Source of the DNA: Hormiphora californensis
Taxonomy: Eukaryota; Ctenophora; Tentaculata; Cydippida; Pleurobrachiidae
Length of the DNA: 64,000 bases
Direction of reading: 5' to 3'
Assembly (NCBI GenBank): GCA_020137815.1
Contig: CM035352.1
Coordinates: 2,921,131 to 2,985,130, forward strand
Program-made: the position numbers and the translations under genes
Shown: one piece after another, positions 36,153-47,555 of the stretch
Position numbering within the stretch: the first letter of the stretch is position 1
Layout: every line of letters begins with the position of its first letter
Notes under the pieces: model-generated
What the model was told of the DNA's origin: nothing
Seen by the model: only the letters and a program-made list of their open reading frames with translations
Databases searched by the model: none

Positions 36153-36172
36153 ATGTCTGTTCTCTGTCTGTC
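36030..36172. repeat. (TCTG)n microsatellite
   Basis: Interrupted TCTG/TGTC repeats lie just before the host exon at about 36180. The same motif fills an ankyrin intron at 5219-5525. Confidence 0.93.
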
Positions 36173-36179
36173 CGGACAA

Positions 36180-36660
36180 TGTTGAGTAGAGAGACCAGCC
36201 CCGTCCTGGATTTAAAGACTCCATCGTGGAGCAAAGTAACCACACCAACACACAGTCCTAAAACATCTGTCTCCAACCCCAAACGACCAGTAGCAGTAAG
36301 GAACAATCTGTTCAACTTTCCAGAACCTACAGAAGCTCAGGTCACGATGGTTGATTAGCATCCGGACTAGGGGTAACTTCAACTCCTTCGGTGACACAGA
36401 CGATGAAGAGGAGGAGGAGAGACGTCCATCCCAGCTCCCCCTCCAGTCGCTGACAAACCACCTCCATCTCCTGATCTCCTAAGGAGGACACCATCGACTC
36501 ATCTCCGTCAATTAGGCGGGGTACCCACTCGCGGAATGCTTCAGGAATATCTACACAAGCAGGAATCCTTCCACTGGTTAGATAAACAAACGCCAACCCC
36601 CCCTGGGTTGAGTTGGAACAAGAACATCTTCCTAGAGCACAGAGTCCAGTGATCAGGTTG
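36180..36660 (+). CDS. 3' exons of an unrecognised host gene
   Basis: Coding-like + frames: one rich in Ser/Pro/Thr (ending NNLFNFPEPTEAQ) at 36180-36354 and another from about 36400 ending in the stop at about 36658 (LRRTPSTHLRQLGG, then FHWLDKQTPTP). Between them is an acidic run (DTDDEEEEERR) in a third register. Exact splice sites are unresolved. The composition looks like a disordered regulatory protein tail. Upstream exons are not seen; if the gene continues to the left, the Polinton lies in its intron or has truncated it. Confidence 0.4.
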
Positions 36661-36956
36661 CCTCGCTTATCGGGTAATTTAGGTCCCTACTACTCGATAT
36701 ATACTACTAACGAGGGCAGGGTACAGACCCTGAGAAACAGATAAATAACGTGGATCCGGTATTAAAAACACAATACAAAGCACTATACTAGCTAGAGAAA
36801 AACACAATTAGACTAACTTAATACACAATGGGAGGGAGATAGACAAGGGCTAGTTAAAATGCGAGTAAACAAAAACGGGTTGAGAAAAGCTAGCCCTAGT
36901 CTAGGGGAGAACCAGGGAGGACTATAGGAATGACGAGCAGTGGTATGAACTTATAG

Positions 36957-37284
36957 TTAGTCCTTCACCAATTCAGTACCCCCGGCCTGAAACTGAGTTA
37001 TAAAGTCCTCTAGACAGAAGATCTTACGGTACATAACCTCACCACTGATCACGCGATCCTTTTGTAGTTGGATCACAAGACCAGCGGATGAGGAGCGATA
37101 ATGGATGTACCTAATGTTCGCAGACCCAATGTGATCATTGATTGCCTTTTTGAGGCTCCGGAAGTGGTAGTTTAGTGATTGAGAAATGGTCACCTCACGA
37201 CGCCGCTTATTCGCCCTATCATAGTTTTGATAGTCACTAGAAATCTTATCCTTCAGATTAAAATCATAGAAACGCACAGTAACT
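36957..37284 (-). CDS. Terminal exon of an unrecognised - strand gene
   Basis: On - an acceptor (CCACCCACAG) preceded by a very long (CT)n tract opens a frame of about 108 residues to the stop at 36957. It is rich in basic residues early (RANKRRREV) and beta/alpha mixed later ([18 protein letters not shown]). The even composition and lack of repeats argue for a real exon. Upstream frames at 37550-37760 may hold an earlier exon. I do not recognise the family. Confidence 0.45.
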
Positions 37285-37294
37285 GTGGGTGGTT

Positions 37295-37440
<146 letters not shown>

Positions 37441-37785
37441 AGAGCGATCAAAAGACACTTGAAGCATGCCACTGAGAAGTAGTATAATACCACCCCCCCC
37501 CCCCCGTCATCTATATAATATAAAGGAACCCCCGATATACCGTGCAAAATGACTCCCCCCCCCCCCCCCATGGATCCTGGTATATCGGGGTCGGAATGTG
37601 ATGAAGTATGTATCTCCACAAAACCTCCAGCATTCAAATTTGTCCTTAACCGTTTTATTTTCATCCAGACGTTTCTACGAGATCATTTGGATCGGCCTTC
37701 CAGTCTCTTCGATAATATGTCTCCATTCCGTGAGATTGAAAATACAAGGTATAAAATGCTTTATATGGCAGTAGGAATTAATTAA

Positions 37786-38417
37786 AAAATAAATACATGC
37801 ATATTAAGAACAAATTAGCTCAGTTTAGTTCATTGTCACAGTTAGTTATTCATACTTTAGTGATAGTTCATTCTTAAAATGTCCATAACTTATTTATTAT
37901 TACCACCCCTTTCTATTTAGGTACTGGAGTTATCCTTGTATGGGTCACTTTCTTGAGCCTCTACAGTGTAGAGTCTACACCTCCCCCTCCCCCATCCCTT
38001 CCCACTCTGTTCATGTTCACAGTCCGAGATATGAGGCTGCTCCACCCTCGGGATAGCCGCCAGTCCGCCAGGTATTTTCTACCCCCTCTCTTTAGTACTT
38101 CAATTTCCGTGACGAGGCTTTTGCAGTATTTTACTAGCCTTCTATCAGGTTTTCAGGGCCCCTTAGCTGCAGCAGACGCTGTGTGGGTCCCTAGTGTGTA
38201 CGGATTTTATGTGTGTATTGAATTCCTTACCTTTGTATCATGTATGTACACCTAAACAGGGTCTGTCACCAGTGTCGCATCGTTTTGAAATTCTCCGCAC
38301 AAACGACTAGCACAAAATGACAACATGCAAAGAATTGCTTGCTGCTCAGTTTGTTTTTATGTTAGCGACTTGAAACAAAGTACATCGTTTAGAGAATTAA
38401 ATTGTCTATGTCTAGGT
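37786..38417. other. Intergenic stretch without a supported gene
   Basis: Contains open + sequence at 37953-38255 with no recognised domain. I see no splice signals or repeats that would define a gene. Confidence 0.4.
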
Positions 38418-38862
38418 GAAAACTAGACGAAAAATGAGCAAGTACAGGAGTAACTAGAGAAATCTAAAAAGTGACCTCAAAAAACCGTCTTTTCGACCAA
38501 ATATTTTGAAATCGCCATAGCTCTGGAAGTAGGGCTGATCTCAAAAATCGGTGAAGAGTAGGTCGAACAGTTTTGTCTGAATTTTCACGTAGTACCGGTT
38601 TTAACCTGATAGGACCAACCACCAATGAGCCTACCTCAAAAAACTTTGAAACAACCTGATTTTTTCAAAATTTCGCTCTTCCCGAGAATTTTGGAAAAGT
38701 GTCGCATCATTTTCGCGATTTTGATACGACACTTTCCCCCTGCATATAAATGCCTATATCTCTCTTCCTCTCTAGTTTCTACGCCACGATCTCACTTTTC
38801 TAGTGTATCTAGGAGGTTACACTCACTGGGGAGGGGGGCTGCAGTTTTTGGTTGTGCTGCTG
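38418..38862 (+). repeat. Inverted copy pair, left member
   Basis: About 440 bp (AAAACTAGACGAAAAATGAG to GCTGCAGTTTTTGGTTGTG) recurs in opposite orientation at 47556-47998 with a few differences. The two copies bracket about 8.7 kb. They may be the ends of a large element or two independent insertions. Confidence 0.8.
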
Positions 38863-39931
38863 TAGAATATCTGGCCAGGAATTGGCTAAATATGCAACTA
38901 ATTGATATCAAATCAAAAATCACTCTACCCGACTAATTTCGATACGCTGAATCACGTGAGCAACTTTTTAAAGCCCACAGAGGCCGATAAAGTGCTCTAA
39001 TTGGGCATAATTGGGTCTAATTGACCGAAATTACAACTTTTCTCCTGGAAACGCTATCATGACAAATTTAGGCACTTACCCCACTGATTTTGATACCCTG
39101 ATTCACATGAGCATCTTTTATCAATGATGGATAAAATGCACGAATTGGACATAATTGGGTCTAATTGGCTAGCATAATTATAAATTTTCCTTGTAAACAC
39201 ATTTACTTCCTTTGAAGACACTTCCCCATTGATTTTGATACCCTGATTCATTATATCAGCAGGGCATCTACATCTTAGTGGTGGGTGCTCTAATTGGGTC
39301 TAATTGATTGAAATTACAATTCTTTCCAAAAAAAATTACAAATAAATCCGTATGAGGGCACCTTCCCCAATAATTTGGATACGCTGATTCGAATGAATAA
39401 CTATTAACTATTATAAGCTCTAAGCAGCGGAGCCAATTCCCTAATTGAGTATAACTGGGTCTAATTGATCAAAATAATTACAATTATTTCCTGTTATGTA
39501 TACATAGGGTGCACTTTACATAATGCTTCTCTCTCAAATCAGTGTAGTTAGTATCTCCAAAATCCAGGTGAACTTTTACAGGGAAAAGTTGTAATTATAT
39601 TGCTCAATTAGACACAATCATGCTCATTTAGAGCATTTTTTCCACAATTTCGAGCTTAGAAAAGATACTCATGTGATTCAGGGTATCGAAATTAGTGGGT
39701 TAAGTGCCTAAATTTGTCATGATAGCGTTTCCAGGCGAAAAGTTGTAATTTCGGTCAATTAGACCCAATTATGCCCAATTAGAGCACTTTATCGGCCTCT
39801 GAGGGCTTTAAAAAGTTGCTCACGTGATTCAGCGTATCGAAATTAGTCGGGTAGAGTGATTTTTGATTTGATATCAATTAGTTGCATATTTAGCCAATTC
39901 CTGGCCAGATATTTTACAGCAGCACAACCTT
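38854..39931. mobile_element. Foldback element related to that at 6006-9515
   Basis: The ends GTTGTGCTGCTGTAGAATAT (38854) and its near complement ending at 39931 are inverted. The arms share sequence with the 6006-9515 element (AACTAATTGATATCAAATC; CTGATTCACATGAGCATC; TCTAATTGGGCATAATTGGG) and show the same 140-150 bp subrepeats. The right arm is shorter than the left. Confidence 0.75.
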
Positions 39932-40300
39932 GGGCACGTCGCGCCCCCCATGTTCGCGCGCCCGTAGGGCGATCCCCTCACATAGGGGGCACAGTCACGA
40001 CTAGGGCACTCGTAGAATGCTTCGTTCTGCTAAACGGCGCTAGTTAGCGTTTTAATTTTTGGATTTTCTGATCGGTCATGTTCTAAATGAATGCAACGAA
40101 CAGGTCTCGATTTGAAACTCTCAAAAACCGTGGCGTAATCGCCGATTTGCTCAAATCGGTTTTTTGGCAATTACGGGAGAACGGAATATCCATAAAATCC
40201 CAAACTCTGGGATATGTTAGAGGAGACAATTTGACACCTTCGTGTCGAAGGATTTTTCTCTTATTCTTCTGGTCTTCAACTGACGGCCATTTGAATTAAT
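39932..40300 (+). repeat. Dispersed repeat family (CTTGGGCACGTCGCGCCC), copy B
   Basis: Aligns block by block with 25163-25540, including GCTAAACGGCGCTAGTTAGC and the CGTGGCGTAATCGCCGATT segment. It abuts the foldback end exactly at 39931/39932. Confidence 0.75.
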
Positions 40301-40899
40301 TTGACCTCTCTTCCCCCGACCCTTAGTCCCACTAAACGACAGCTTTATAAGTAACCATCTTTTTTTCCCAGGTAGAGAATCCCTTGAACTGGTGCAACGT
40401 ATAGGTGGATAAGCCAGAAACGATTTCTGGACAGAGGAATCGACTCTCAAAGTTGGATGATTTCAAACAGTGATTGGACTTTTTGGGACACTTTGACTTT
40501 AAAAAGAGTGATACATTTATCATTTTCCGACATAATTTTACCTAATTTGACCAACTAAAGTGTTTAATTAATCGTTAATTGCTTAATTAAGAAAATCGGA
40601 CGCGCAAATATACAAACGCGCTTGTTTTGGACAGAAATTGCGCGCGCTGAAGAATCTTCAAAGTGAATCGTGACGGCGCGAACTGAAAAAGTTGCGCGGT
40701 TTTTTTTTTCGAAACTCGAAAAGTCAAGAATAATTTGCGCACTATGCCACGGATCAGGACCCATCCTCTTAACCCATTCTAAGGGCCTGCAGCAAAGAGA
40801 AAACTTTTCCGGGACTATTGAAAATCTAAGCGATGAATTATTCTGAGGCTCGAGCGACCTATACACAGCGTATGGCGACATTTAAAGGATTCTTACCTG
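40301..40899. other. Non-coding stretch
   Basis: AT-rich sequence with no gene that I can support; probably the decayed 5' part of the LINE fragment or unique intergenic DNA. Confidence 0.4.
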
Positions 40900-41349
40900 A
40901 AACGTCTACAGAAAGTTCAGAACGTCAGACGTCTACAGAAAGTTCAGAACAGTGCGACACGATACATATATGGGAAAAGAGGAAAACGGGGTGTAACAAA
41001 ACTTCGCATGAAATCACACTTCTTGCCTGTGAAACAGCGAATAGAGTACAAAATTTGCTTGATGGTATACAAGATTCTTCATCTTCATGATCAATCACCT
41101 CCATACATGTCTGAGATGTTAGTGAAGTGGCCCCAGAAAGTGAAATCACTCCGAGTGGATAATGACGTCACCGCTCTGAAAGAGGTGCGGAGGAGTGAGT
41201 ACCACTACGAAAACACTAGAGGCGCTTTCAGTATTGCTGCACCTAAATTATGGAATCAGCTACCACGATCAATCCGGGACTCAGAATCCCTTACTACTTT
41301 TAAAACATCCCTGAAGACGCACTTGTTCTTTAGAGCATACAACCAATGA
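40900..41349 (+). mobile_element. LINE fragment, C-terminal end of CR1/L2-type reverse transcriptase
   Basis: One open frame of 149 codons ends at the stop 41347-41349. It carries the thumb/C-terminal signature of CR1/L2-like non-LTR elements: RLQKVQN, SHFLPVKQRIEYKI, then RGAFSIAAPKLWNQLPRSIR and a terminal FKTSLKTHLF. The RT catalytic core is absent, so this is a 5'-truncated insertion. A 30-bp segment encoding RRLQKVQN is duplicated in tandem. A minisatellite and an (ATCTTGTA)n-like tail follow. Confidence 0.8.
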
Positions 41350-41487
41350 CCGGCAAAATAATCCTCACTTCCCTACATCCACATGGATTCCTGAGTAACT
41401 ACTGTCTCTAACTCCTATTCCTGATTCCTGGGCTCCCTTTTTCTCGTGTATTCCTTCACATCGATACCTGCATCCTTTCTCTCCTAC

Positions 41488-42180
41488 ATTATTCCATGTT
41501 GATCCCTGGGTCCTTTACTCCTACCTTGCTCCACATCGCTCCCTGGGTCCTTTCCCAACCTTACTTCATATCGATCCCTGGGTCCTTTACTCCTACTTCC
41601 ACTCCACATCGATCCCTGGGTCCTCTACTCCTACCTCCTCCACATCGATCCCTGGGTCCTTTACTCCTACCTCCTCCACATCGATCCCTGGGTCCTCTAC
41701 TCCTACCTCCTCCACATTGATCCCTGGGTCCTTTACTCCTACCTTACTTCACATCGATCCCTGGGTTCTTTACTCCTACTTCCACTCCACATCTATCCCT
41801 GGGTCCTTTACTCCTACCTCCTCCACATTGATCCCTGGGTCCTTTACTCCTACCTCCTCCACATTGATCCCTGGGTCCTTTACTCCAACCTCCTCCACAT
41901 CGATTCCTGGGTCCTTTCCCTACCTTGCTCCACATCGATCCCTGGGTCCTTTCCAACCTCCTTCACATCGATCCCTGGGTCCTTTACTCCTACCTCCTCC
42001 ACATCAATTCCTGGGTCCTTTCCCTACCTTGCTCCACATCGATCCCTGGGTCCTTTCCCAACCTCCTTCACATCAATCCCTGGGTCCTCTACTCCTACCT
42101 CCTCCACATCGATCCCTGGGTCCTTTACTCCTACCTCCTCCACACCGATCCCTGGGTCCTTTTCCTTGCGCTGCTCCATA
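41488..42180. repeat. Minisatellite, unit near 36 bp, in LINE 3' region
   Basis: About 18 copies of CGATCCCTGGGTCCTTTACT plus CCTACCTCCTCCACAT, with length variants. Open frames on both strands are repeat-derived. Confidence 0.9.
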
Positions 42181-42289
42181 TCGAGCACATCCTCATTCCT
42201 CATTCTAAAAACTATTTACAACATCCCTTCTACACGCTACTCATCACCTCTTATCACGACAGTTGATTGATTCGGTTTTTTGTACATAC

Positions 42290-42500
42290 ATATACACACT
42301 GTGAAGAGTGTTTGAATTAGACGAGATAACCCAGCTAGAGGTAGCTACGGGCGGAAACGTCCGCATGTTGGACATATATATTTTTTAATTTGTGAACCAA
42401 TATGTTTAGTGTATTAGCGGGGTGTCAATAATTACATTTATTTAATTTATTGACATTATAAATATAATTTTAATCTTGTAATCTTGTAATCTTGTAATCC
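42290..42500 (+). mobile_element. LINE 3' tail
   Basis: An AT-rich segment ends in three tandem copies of TAATCTTG (about 42472-42498), the kind of short-repeat tail found at the 3' ends of CR1/L2 elements. It is probably the tail of the fragment beginning at 40900. Confidence 0.55.
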
Positions 42501-42751
42501 ATTTCAACTGAGATAAAAATTTGGGGCTCAGGAAGATCATGTTTAGTTCTTATTCCTAAATGAGCTTTTTATTTTTAAACATTGTAAACCTCTCTAGTGT
42601 GTTTCATGGCGAAACGAGGAAATCTGACGAGTGACGAAATGGATAAATCTGAATGAACGGTACAAAAACCCAGGATTTGATGCCCTCCAAACATCAATTT
42701 TATCACTTTTCTAATTGGATACTGCGTTCTGGATACTGTGTTTAGTATCCC

Positions 42752-43195
42752 ATGCTTGGCACTCTCTCAGATACTCAGCAGGTAAGATATGCTATCACCA
42801 CGAGAAGTGGGGGACACAAAGTCATAACCCAATTTGATCCAAGCGACAGTGCGCTCAGATGGGGTCGGCGGCGCAAGGCAGCACCCTTGACCCGTGATAA
42901 CAATCTCCCCTATTTCAGAGAACCACAGCAGTGAGTAGCTGCAAGATACTTCCCAGTTATTATTCAACGTATCTTCCACAATGTCCACAGACCAGAACTT
43001 ACAAGAAAGGAGAAGAAATTGAACAGCTACCATTACCCCCTGATCTCATCACCATCCCCTCACTCTGGTAGGTGATAGTTTTGTTTCTTAGTTAAAGTCC
43101 ACCTGGAATTTGTACATAAACTAAAGATATATTAAACACTGCCATTACAACTATTTTAGAACCCCTTCTACTCATCCCCTTGCCCTATCACCAGG
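42752..43195 (+). CDS. Possible exons of an unrecognised host gene
   Basis: A short frame at 42752-42931 and a coding-like exon at about 42991-43072 (acceptor CCACAG, reading TRTYKKGEEIEQLPLPPDL, donor GTAGGT) suggest a spliced + gene. A further small candidate exon lies at 43161-43195 (TTTTAG to CCAG/GTAAAC), but its phase gives a stop when joined directly. The gene may be decayed or my boundaries may be wrong. Confidence 0.35.
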
Positions 43196-44530
43196 TAAAC
43201 AAACATGAGTTTAGAAATCTGGTGTTGAGGTGACATGACAGCTGTGAGATGACAAGAGGGAATGGTGGGTGTGCCAGTCTCATCTCTGTAAAACGGTAGG
43301 CACCACTGAAGTTATACCAAATTATATGTAATGCACAGTATTTTTACACAGTACAGTTATACACAGTATAACAGTACACACATACGTCATACATGTATTA
43401 CCAACACTGCGGGTTCGTCACCAAGGGAATCTCAAAACACAGTGGTTCACCAAGTTTACAACTGTTTCGGGAGATAGTTTTGGTGTGTATTTTGGGTGGG
43501 GTGATGTTCAAGAGGTCAGCCGAAATTTACACTGTAGTAGAGTCGATTAGCACACATGACTAGACTCTCGCAATTTTTACTGCCTCATCGTTATTGCCTG
43601 GCTCTATCCTCTTTCCGTGCGCCCCGCCCTCTTTTACAAATGTAAAGGAGAGTTATAACATCGTTATGGATCTTACGCAGCATGTTGAGAATTTATATAT
43701 ATATTTGCCATTTGCCAACCTACTCTTGACGTTATATCTGTAACCCACACACTCAATTCCAGGTGTTCAACGGTTGTCCTTCTCAAAAATAGTCCATCAG
43801 AGGATAACTACTATCTCAGACCCTGCTAGTTATTGATGGGAAAAGTGGTTATGTTGCATGTCACGCTCCTCTGCTCGCCGTCAAGTGGTTATGACATCGA
43901 CATTATTTAAGGTGAGAGCAACCAGTAGTTTATACTTTGTAGTTCTCTATACTAGTAGTTGACAATTCAAAATATTTTAATTCTATATGTTTTCTCTCGC
44001 CCTACCTGCTACCATTCTATGAATCCTCTCTCTTTCACCCTCAGTAGCTGTCAGTCTCTCCCTCACTATCTCTCTAGCTCTATCTACCTCTCTCTCCGCC
44101 TCTCTCAATCCCCCCTCTCTTTCTTGCCCGCGTAGCGAACATGAGGGGCGCGACGTGCCCAACTCTCTTTCGTTGTAGTACTGGATTTAAGATATCTCAC
44201 ATGTGATCCCATCCTTCTAGTTGTGGGTGGTTGTCTTGCGGGTGGTTGTGTTGCGGGACCCGATCACTAGAATTTGCTGTTAGGTTTATCAATTGTTTAG
44301 CAGACATAGCCCCTGGCAACCGTGTATCTTCCCTGGGTGGTATTAATTCCACAACCTTCTTTTTCCATTTTTGGTGACCCCCTGAAATTTATAAAACTTT
44401 CCTAGTAACTCCGTAGGGCTATTCCCAAGATAGCAGAAATGAAATCTAACCTATTCTCTCTACAGGTAACTTTACGATAAGAGAGTCGAAGGATATTTTA
44501 AACTGCACTAGGGAATCAATAATGAGTTGT
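43196..44530. other. Stretch without a supported gene
   Basis: Contains a reversed fragment of the CTTGGGCACGTCGCGCCC family at about 44127-44160 and pyrimidine-rich tracts at 44030-44130. Nothing else is supported. Confidence 0.5.
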
Positions 44531-44544
44531 CGAACCTAATGGTG

Positions 44545-44662
44545 AGTTTACAACCCTCTAACACTGTCCCCCTTTACCAACCCTCTAACACTGTTCCCTC
44601 TTTACCAACCCTCTAACACTGTTCCCACTTTACCAACCCTCTAACACCCCTTCCCTCTCAGG
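44545..44662. repeat. Tandem repeat, unit near 30 bp
   Basis: Four copies of TTTACCAACCCTCTAACACT plus a short variable part, directly before an acceptor (CTCTCAG at 44660) of a coding-like exon. Confidence 0.8.
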
Positions 44663-44798
44663 AAGGAGATCTTGAAGAGGAACAGTCAGGCCCAGCTGCA
44701 GTCAAGAGATCCCCACTGGAAGCTATGACCCAGACTGATAAGGAGCTAGATCACATCTCGACCTGAAACTGATGATTTGGAGGATTACTGTGATAAGG
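44663..44798 (+). pseudogene. Coding-like acidic exon with a frame break
   Basis: After the acceptor the sequence reads EGDLEEEQSGPAAVKRSPLE in one frame and, from about 44755, RPETDDLEDYCDK in another up to a GTTTGT donor. The two frames differ by one base, so the exon is either broken or misassembled. It probably belongs with exons at 42.8-43.2, 45.9 and 46.6-47.1 kb. Confidence 0.35.
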
Positions 44799-44871
44799 TT
44801 TGTGTTCAGCTCTAACCCCATTTAGGTTGCTTTTCTCAATCCCCTAACTGCTAATTTACACTCCCGTGTAT

Positions 44872-45763
44872 GGTAAGCTGGGGTAAAAGTGGCCCATTTT
44901 TAATTTATACAGCAGGAAAAAAATGTATAGGCTACCCAATGAAACGTTTTCCTTTCAGCCGGGCTAAATTAAAAAAAAGCTCTATTTAATAGGTTAATTA
45001 ATCAATTCAAATAATTTGGTGAGGCTTTTTTTTTGGAAAATTTGCACTTGGGCAAAGTGGCCCAAGCAATAGCATTGCTCAATTTTATCACGTGACTGAT
45101 GTTGTTAAAACACCGATAGTTGGGGCAAAGTGGCCCATGTTGTCTCCAGCAGCTTGCCCCAGTGCATTCCAATGTCACGTGGTATTTCATACTCCATTTT
45201 ATTGGTTCTAGAGGTGGACCACTTTGCCCATGGGTTGACCGCTTTGCCCCAGTGAGTGGACCATATTTGCCCCAATTTGACTAATTTGACAATTTAATCA
45301 ACTTAATATGTAGTGAGTTTTTTGAAAGAAATTTTATGTCTAGTTTTAGAAGAATAAAAAACCTAGCTGGCAGTTTTTGTTCATGTTGTGGAAAAGGCGG
45401 ACGGGGTGATACATTGGAGTGTGGGGGACACGTCCGGGGCGTGGGAGGTCATACGAAGTCAGAACACGGTGGTTGGTGGTAGTGTTGAAAAGTTTCAGAC
45501 TTTTCAACACTACTTTAAACAAATTAGTTTGAGCTGAAGAAGGGGCACAACCCCGAAACGTTCCAACCAACCACCGTGTTTTGACTTCCCACGCCCCGGA
45601 CGTGTCCCCCACACTCCAATGGCAGTTTTTGCAAATTTAAAATCGGCCAACTCAAACAAAAATCACAGCAGTTTTAAATAAAAAATCCGGAACAGAACGA
45701 GCAGGCCAATTTGCCCCATACATGGGCCACTTTACCCGATGGGCCAACTTGCCCCAGCTTACC
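44872..45763. mobile_element. Inverted-repeat element with an inserted MITE
   Basis: GGTAAGCTGGGGTAAAAGTG at 44872 and the complement of GGCCAACTTGCCCCAGCTTACC ending at 45763 mark the ends. The motif (C)AAAGTGGCCCA recurs inside both arms. A separate palindromic unit (45412-45618) interrupts the right half. Confidence 0.65.
45412..45618. mobile_element. Palindromic MITE with hammerhead-like core
   Basis: The ends TTGGAGTGTGGGGGACACGT and its complement ending at 45618 are inverted over about 35 bp; a second inner pair (ACACGGTGGTTGGT) and a perfect inner hairpin (GTGTTGAAAAG/CTTTTCAACAC) follow. Within it CTGAAGA (45534-45540), a GGGG/CCCC stem (45542-45554) and GAAAC (45555-45559) resemble the conserved core of hammerhead ribozymes. 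Stem III and the cleavage site were not identified. Confidence 0.6.
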
Positions 45764-45908
45764 TTACTCGTATAATAGCCCATGTTATATCTAATCACTC
45801 AACTCCTGCTACCCAAACCGCAGTTTCCATATTTTATCGGTTATCCCACCCCAACACCCCTAACTCACCCCCTAATCAACCAGGCCCTAACACCCCATCT
45901 CCTCCTCT

Positions 45909-46002
45909 CCAGGACCACTCAGAGCCGGAATCCGAGTTGAATGTAACAAACTGCACCACATGTTATTATGACGGCAACTGTGGCCTGTGGATGCTGTTGT
46001 GA
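45909..46002 (+). CDS. Possible terminal exon, Cys-rich
   Basis: After the acceptor CCTCTCCAG the frame reads DHSEPESELNVTNCTTCYY and ends at a TGA at about 46000. It contains an N-glycosylation sequon (NVT) and clustered cysteines. No family is recognised. Confidence 0.3.
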
Positions 46003-46441
46003 TGTGTGCTGTGATGTCAGGACATTGAAGAAAAAAATTCCTTACTCCCCTAACACTGCATACATCATCTACTGACTGCAGTATTGATCCAGCTCCATTT
46101 TAGCTGTTTACATGGAATGGGAATAGAATTATAAATACAGTGAATGGACTCATTATAAACAATACCAAATATTGGAAGGATCCCGTGGTAGAAATATGAC
46201 AGTGGACACTGGACACTCTTTGTTGGACGTGCACATTTTTTGGATCGAATAATTTTTGAGCGTCCCATGAGGTGTTTTAGGATGTTCTCAATTCTTACTC
46301 GGTGATATTAAAAACACAAATCTTAGGTATCCATTGCTATATATTACAGAGTGGATGGAAATTGGAAAATTAGTTTTGAATACATAGAATTCATAAATAT
46401 ATTCCCCCCCCCCCCAAAAAAGTGTCATTTTTGCTAATATA

Positions 46442-46576
46442 CAGTCGGTTCCCGATTTACCGCGATGCTCGGGGGAAAGATATTGCCTGATAATTCGGGG
46501 TGCCCGGGTCAAATAATGTTAATTTCTTATCCCGGCTCGGGTATATATCAACGACCGGTAAATTGGGGTCCGACTG
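46442..46576. mobile_element. Tigger/pogo-type MITE, copy 1
   Basis: The ends CAGTCGG and CCGACTG with TA on both sides (46440-46441, 46577-46578) and CCCGATTTA-like inner ends match the copy at 47180-47352. The TA duplication and CAGTCG ends are typical of Tigger/pogo elements. Confidence 0.75.
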
Positions 46577-46627
46577 TAACTTAATAAATAGTTCTTTGTC
46601 CATCACAATCTTTTAACACTTATTTCC

Positions 46628-47075
46628 AGGTACTGATCATTGAGTTTCGAACAATGCCGTGTAAACTGTCCTCTATCAAGAATTATGAAGCTCCCATCAT
46701 CCGGTGTAGGACTTTTTCATGACAGAGGTATGGTATAATGTTAATTAACAATCAGGTCATTATCAGGTCATCACAACACTTTAGGTTGTGGCAAACATAT
46801 ATTTGCCACAACCTAAAGTGTTTCAATTTGTATCCAGCTCCCTCTACACCCGGTCGAGCACTTTCGTGGCCGTCGCCGCCCCGTATTGTATATTTTCCAG
46901 TATAAATCCTAAATCGCATTCTCTCTTCACTCTAATTTAAAATTATATCTCTCTCACCTAGTTTGAATCGGTCCTGACCAAGATGTTAACGTTGGTACAT
47001 ATTTGTCCTTTTCCTTCTCAAGTTTCGAATAATGCCATGTGAACTGTCCTTTCATCCCGTTCCCGAAAATGAGGT
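46628..47075 (+). other. Tandemly duplicated exon-like segments
   Basis: Two related segments, about 46629-46729 and 47022-47072, each start with a pyrimidine tract, then TTTCGAACAATGCCGTGTAA or its variant, and end at a GTATGG or GTAACA donor-like site. The predicted peptides both contain MPC(K/E)LS. It looks like an exon duplication in a decaying gene. Confidence 0.35.
46775..46822. repeat. Perfect 21-bp hairpin with 6-nt loop
   Basis: AACACTTTAGGTTGTGGCAAA (46775-46795) is exactly complementary to 46802-46822; the loop is CATATA. It stands alone in intronic or intergenic DNA. Confidence 0.9.
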
Positions 47076-47179
47076 AACAAGATTTAAGTATTTATTTTAT
47101 GAGTTTTGAATAATGTTTAAGGGGTCATCAATTCAGCCCTAAATTACAAATTGGCTTAATTCAGTTTTCAGATGGTGCT

Positions 47180-47352
47180 ACAGTCGGACCCCGATTTAGG
47201 GACACCCTCGGGGGAAAGGCTCTTGTCCACTAAATCGGGGTGTCCACTAAATCGGGGTCAAATAAGGTTAATTTCCTATATCGGGGGAAATAAATCCTGT
47301 CCCTAAATCGGGGTGCCACTAAATCGGGGGCCCCTAAATCGGGGTCCGACTG
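47180..47352. mobile_element. Tigger/pogo-type MITE, copy 2
   Basis: CAGTCGGACCCCGATTTAGG and its complement form the ends, with TA duplications at 47178-47179 and 47353-47354. Several internal CTAAATCGGGG blocks are repeated in tandem. Confidence 0.85.
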
Positions 47353-47555
47353 TAAAATGAACATGGTGGCCACTTATGTCACACTTATACCCTAAGATTT
47401 AGTCGGGGCGCGCGCGGTTGTTTTTAAAATAAAAGTTGAAACGTGTCAGCAGTTCGTGGCGTGGTGTGTGTGTGCGCGTCTTAGCAACCCCTGAACTTAC
47501 TGTGACAGCGGGCCTAGCCCCTACGGGGCTTGCCCGCTTCGCGGGCAAAGCACAA

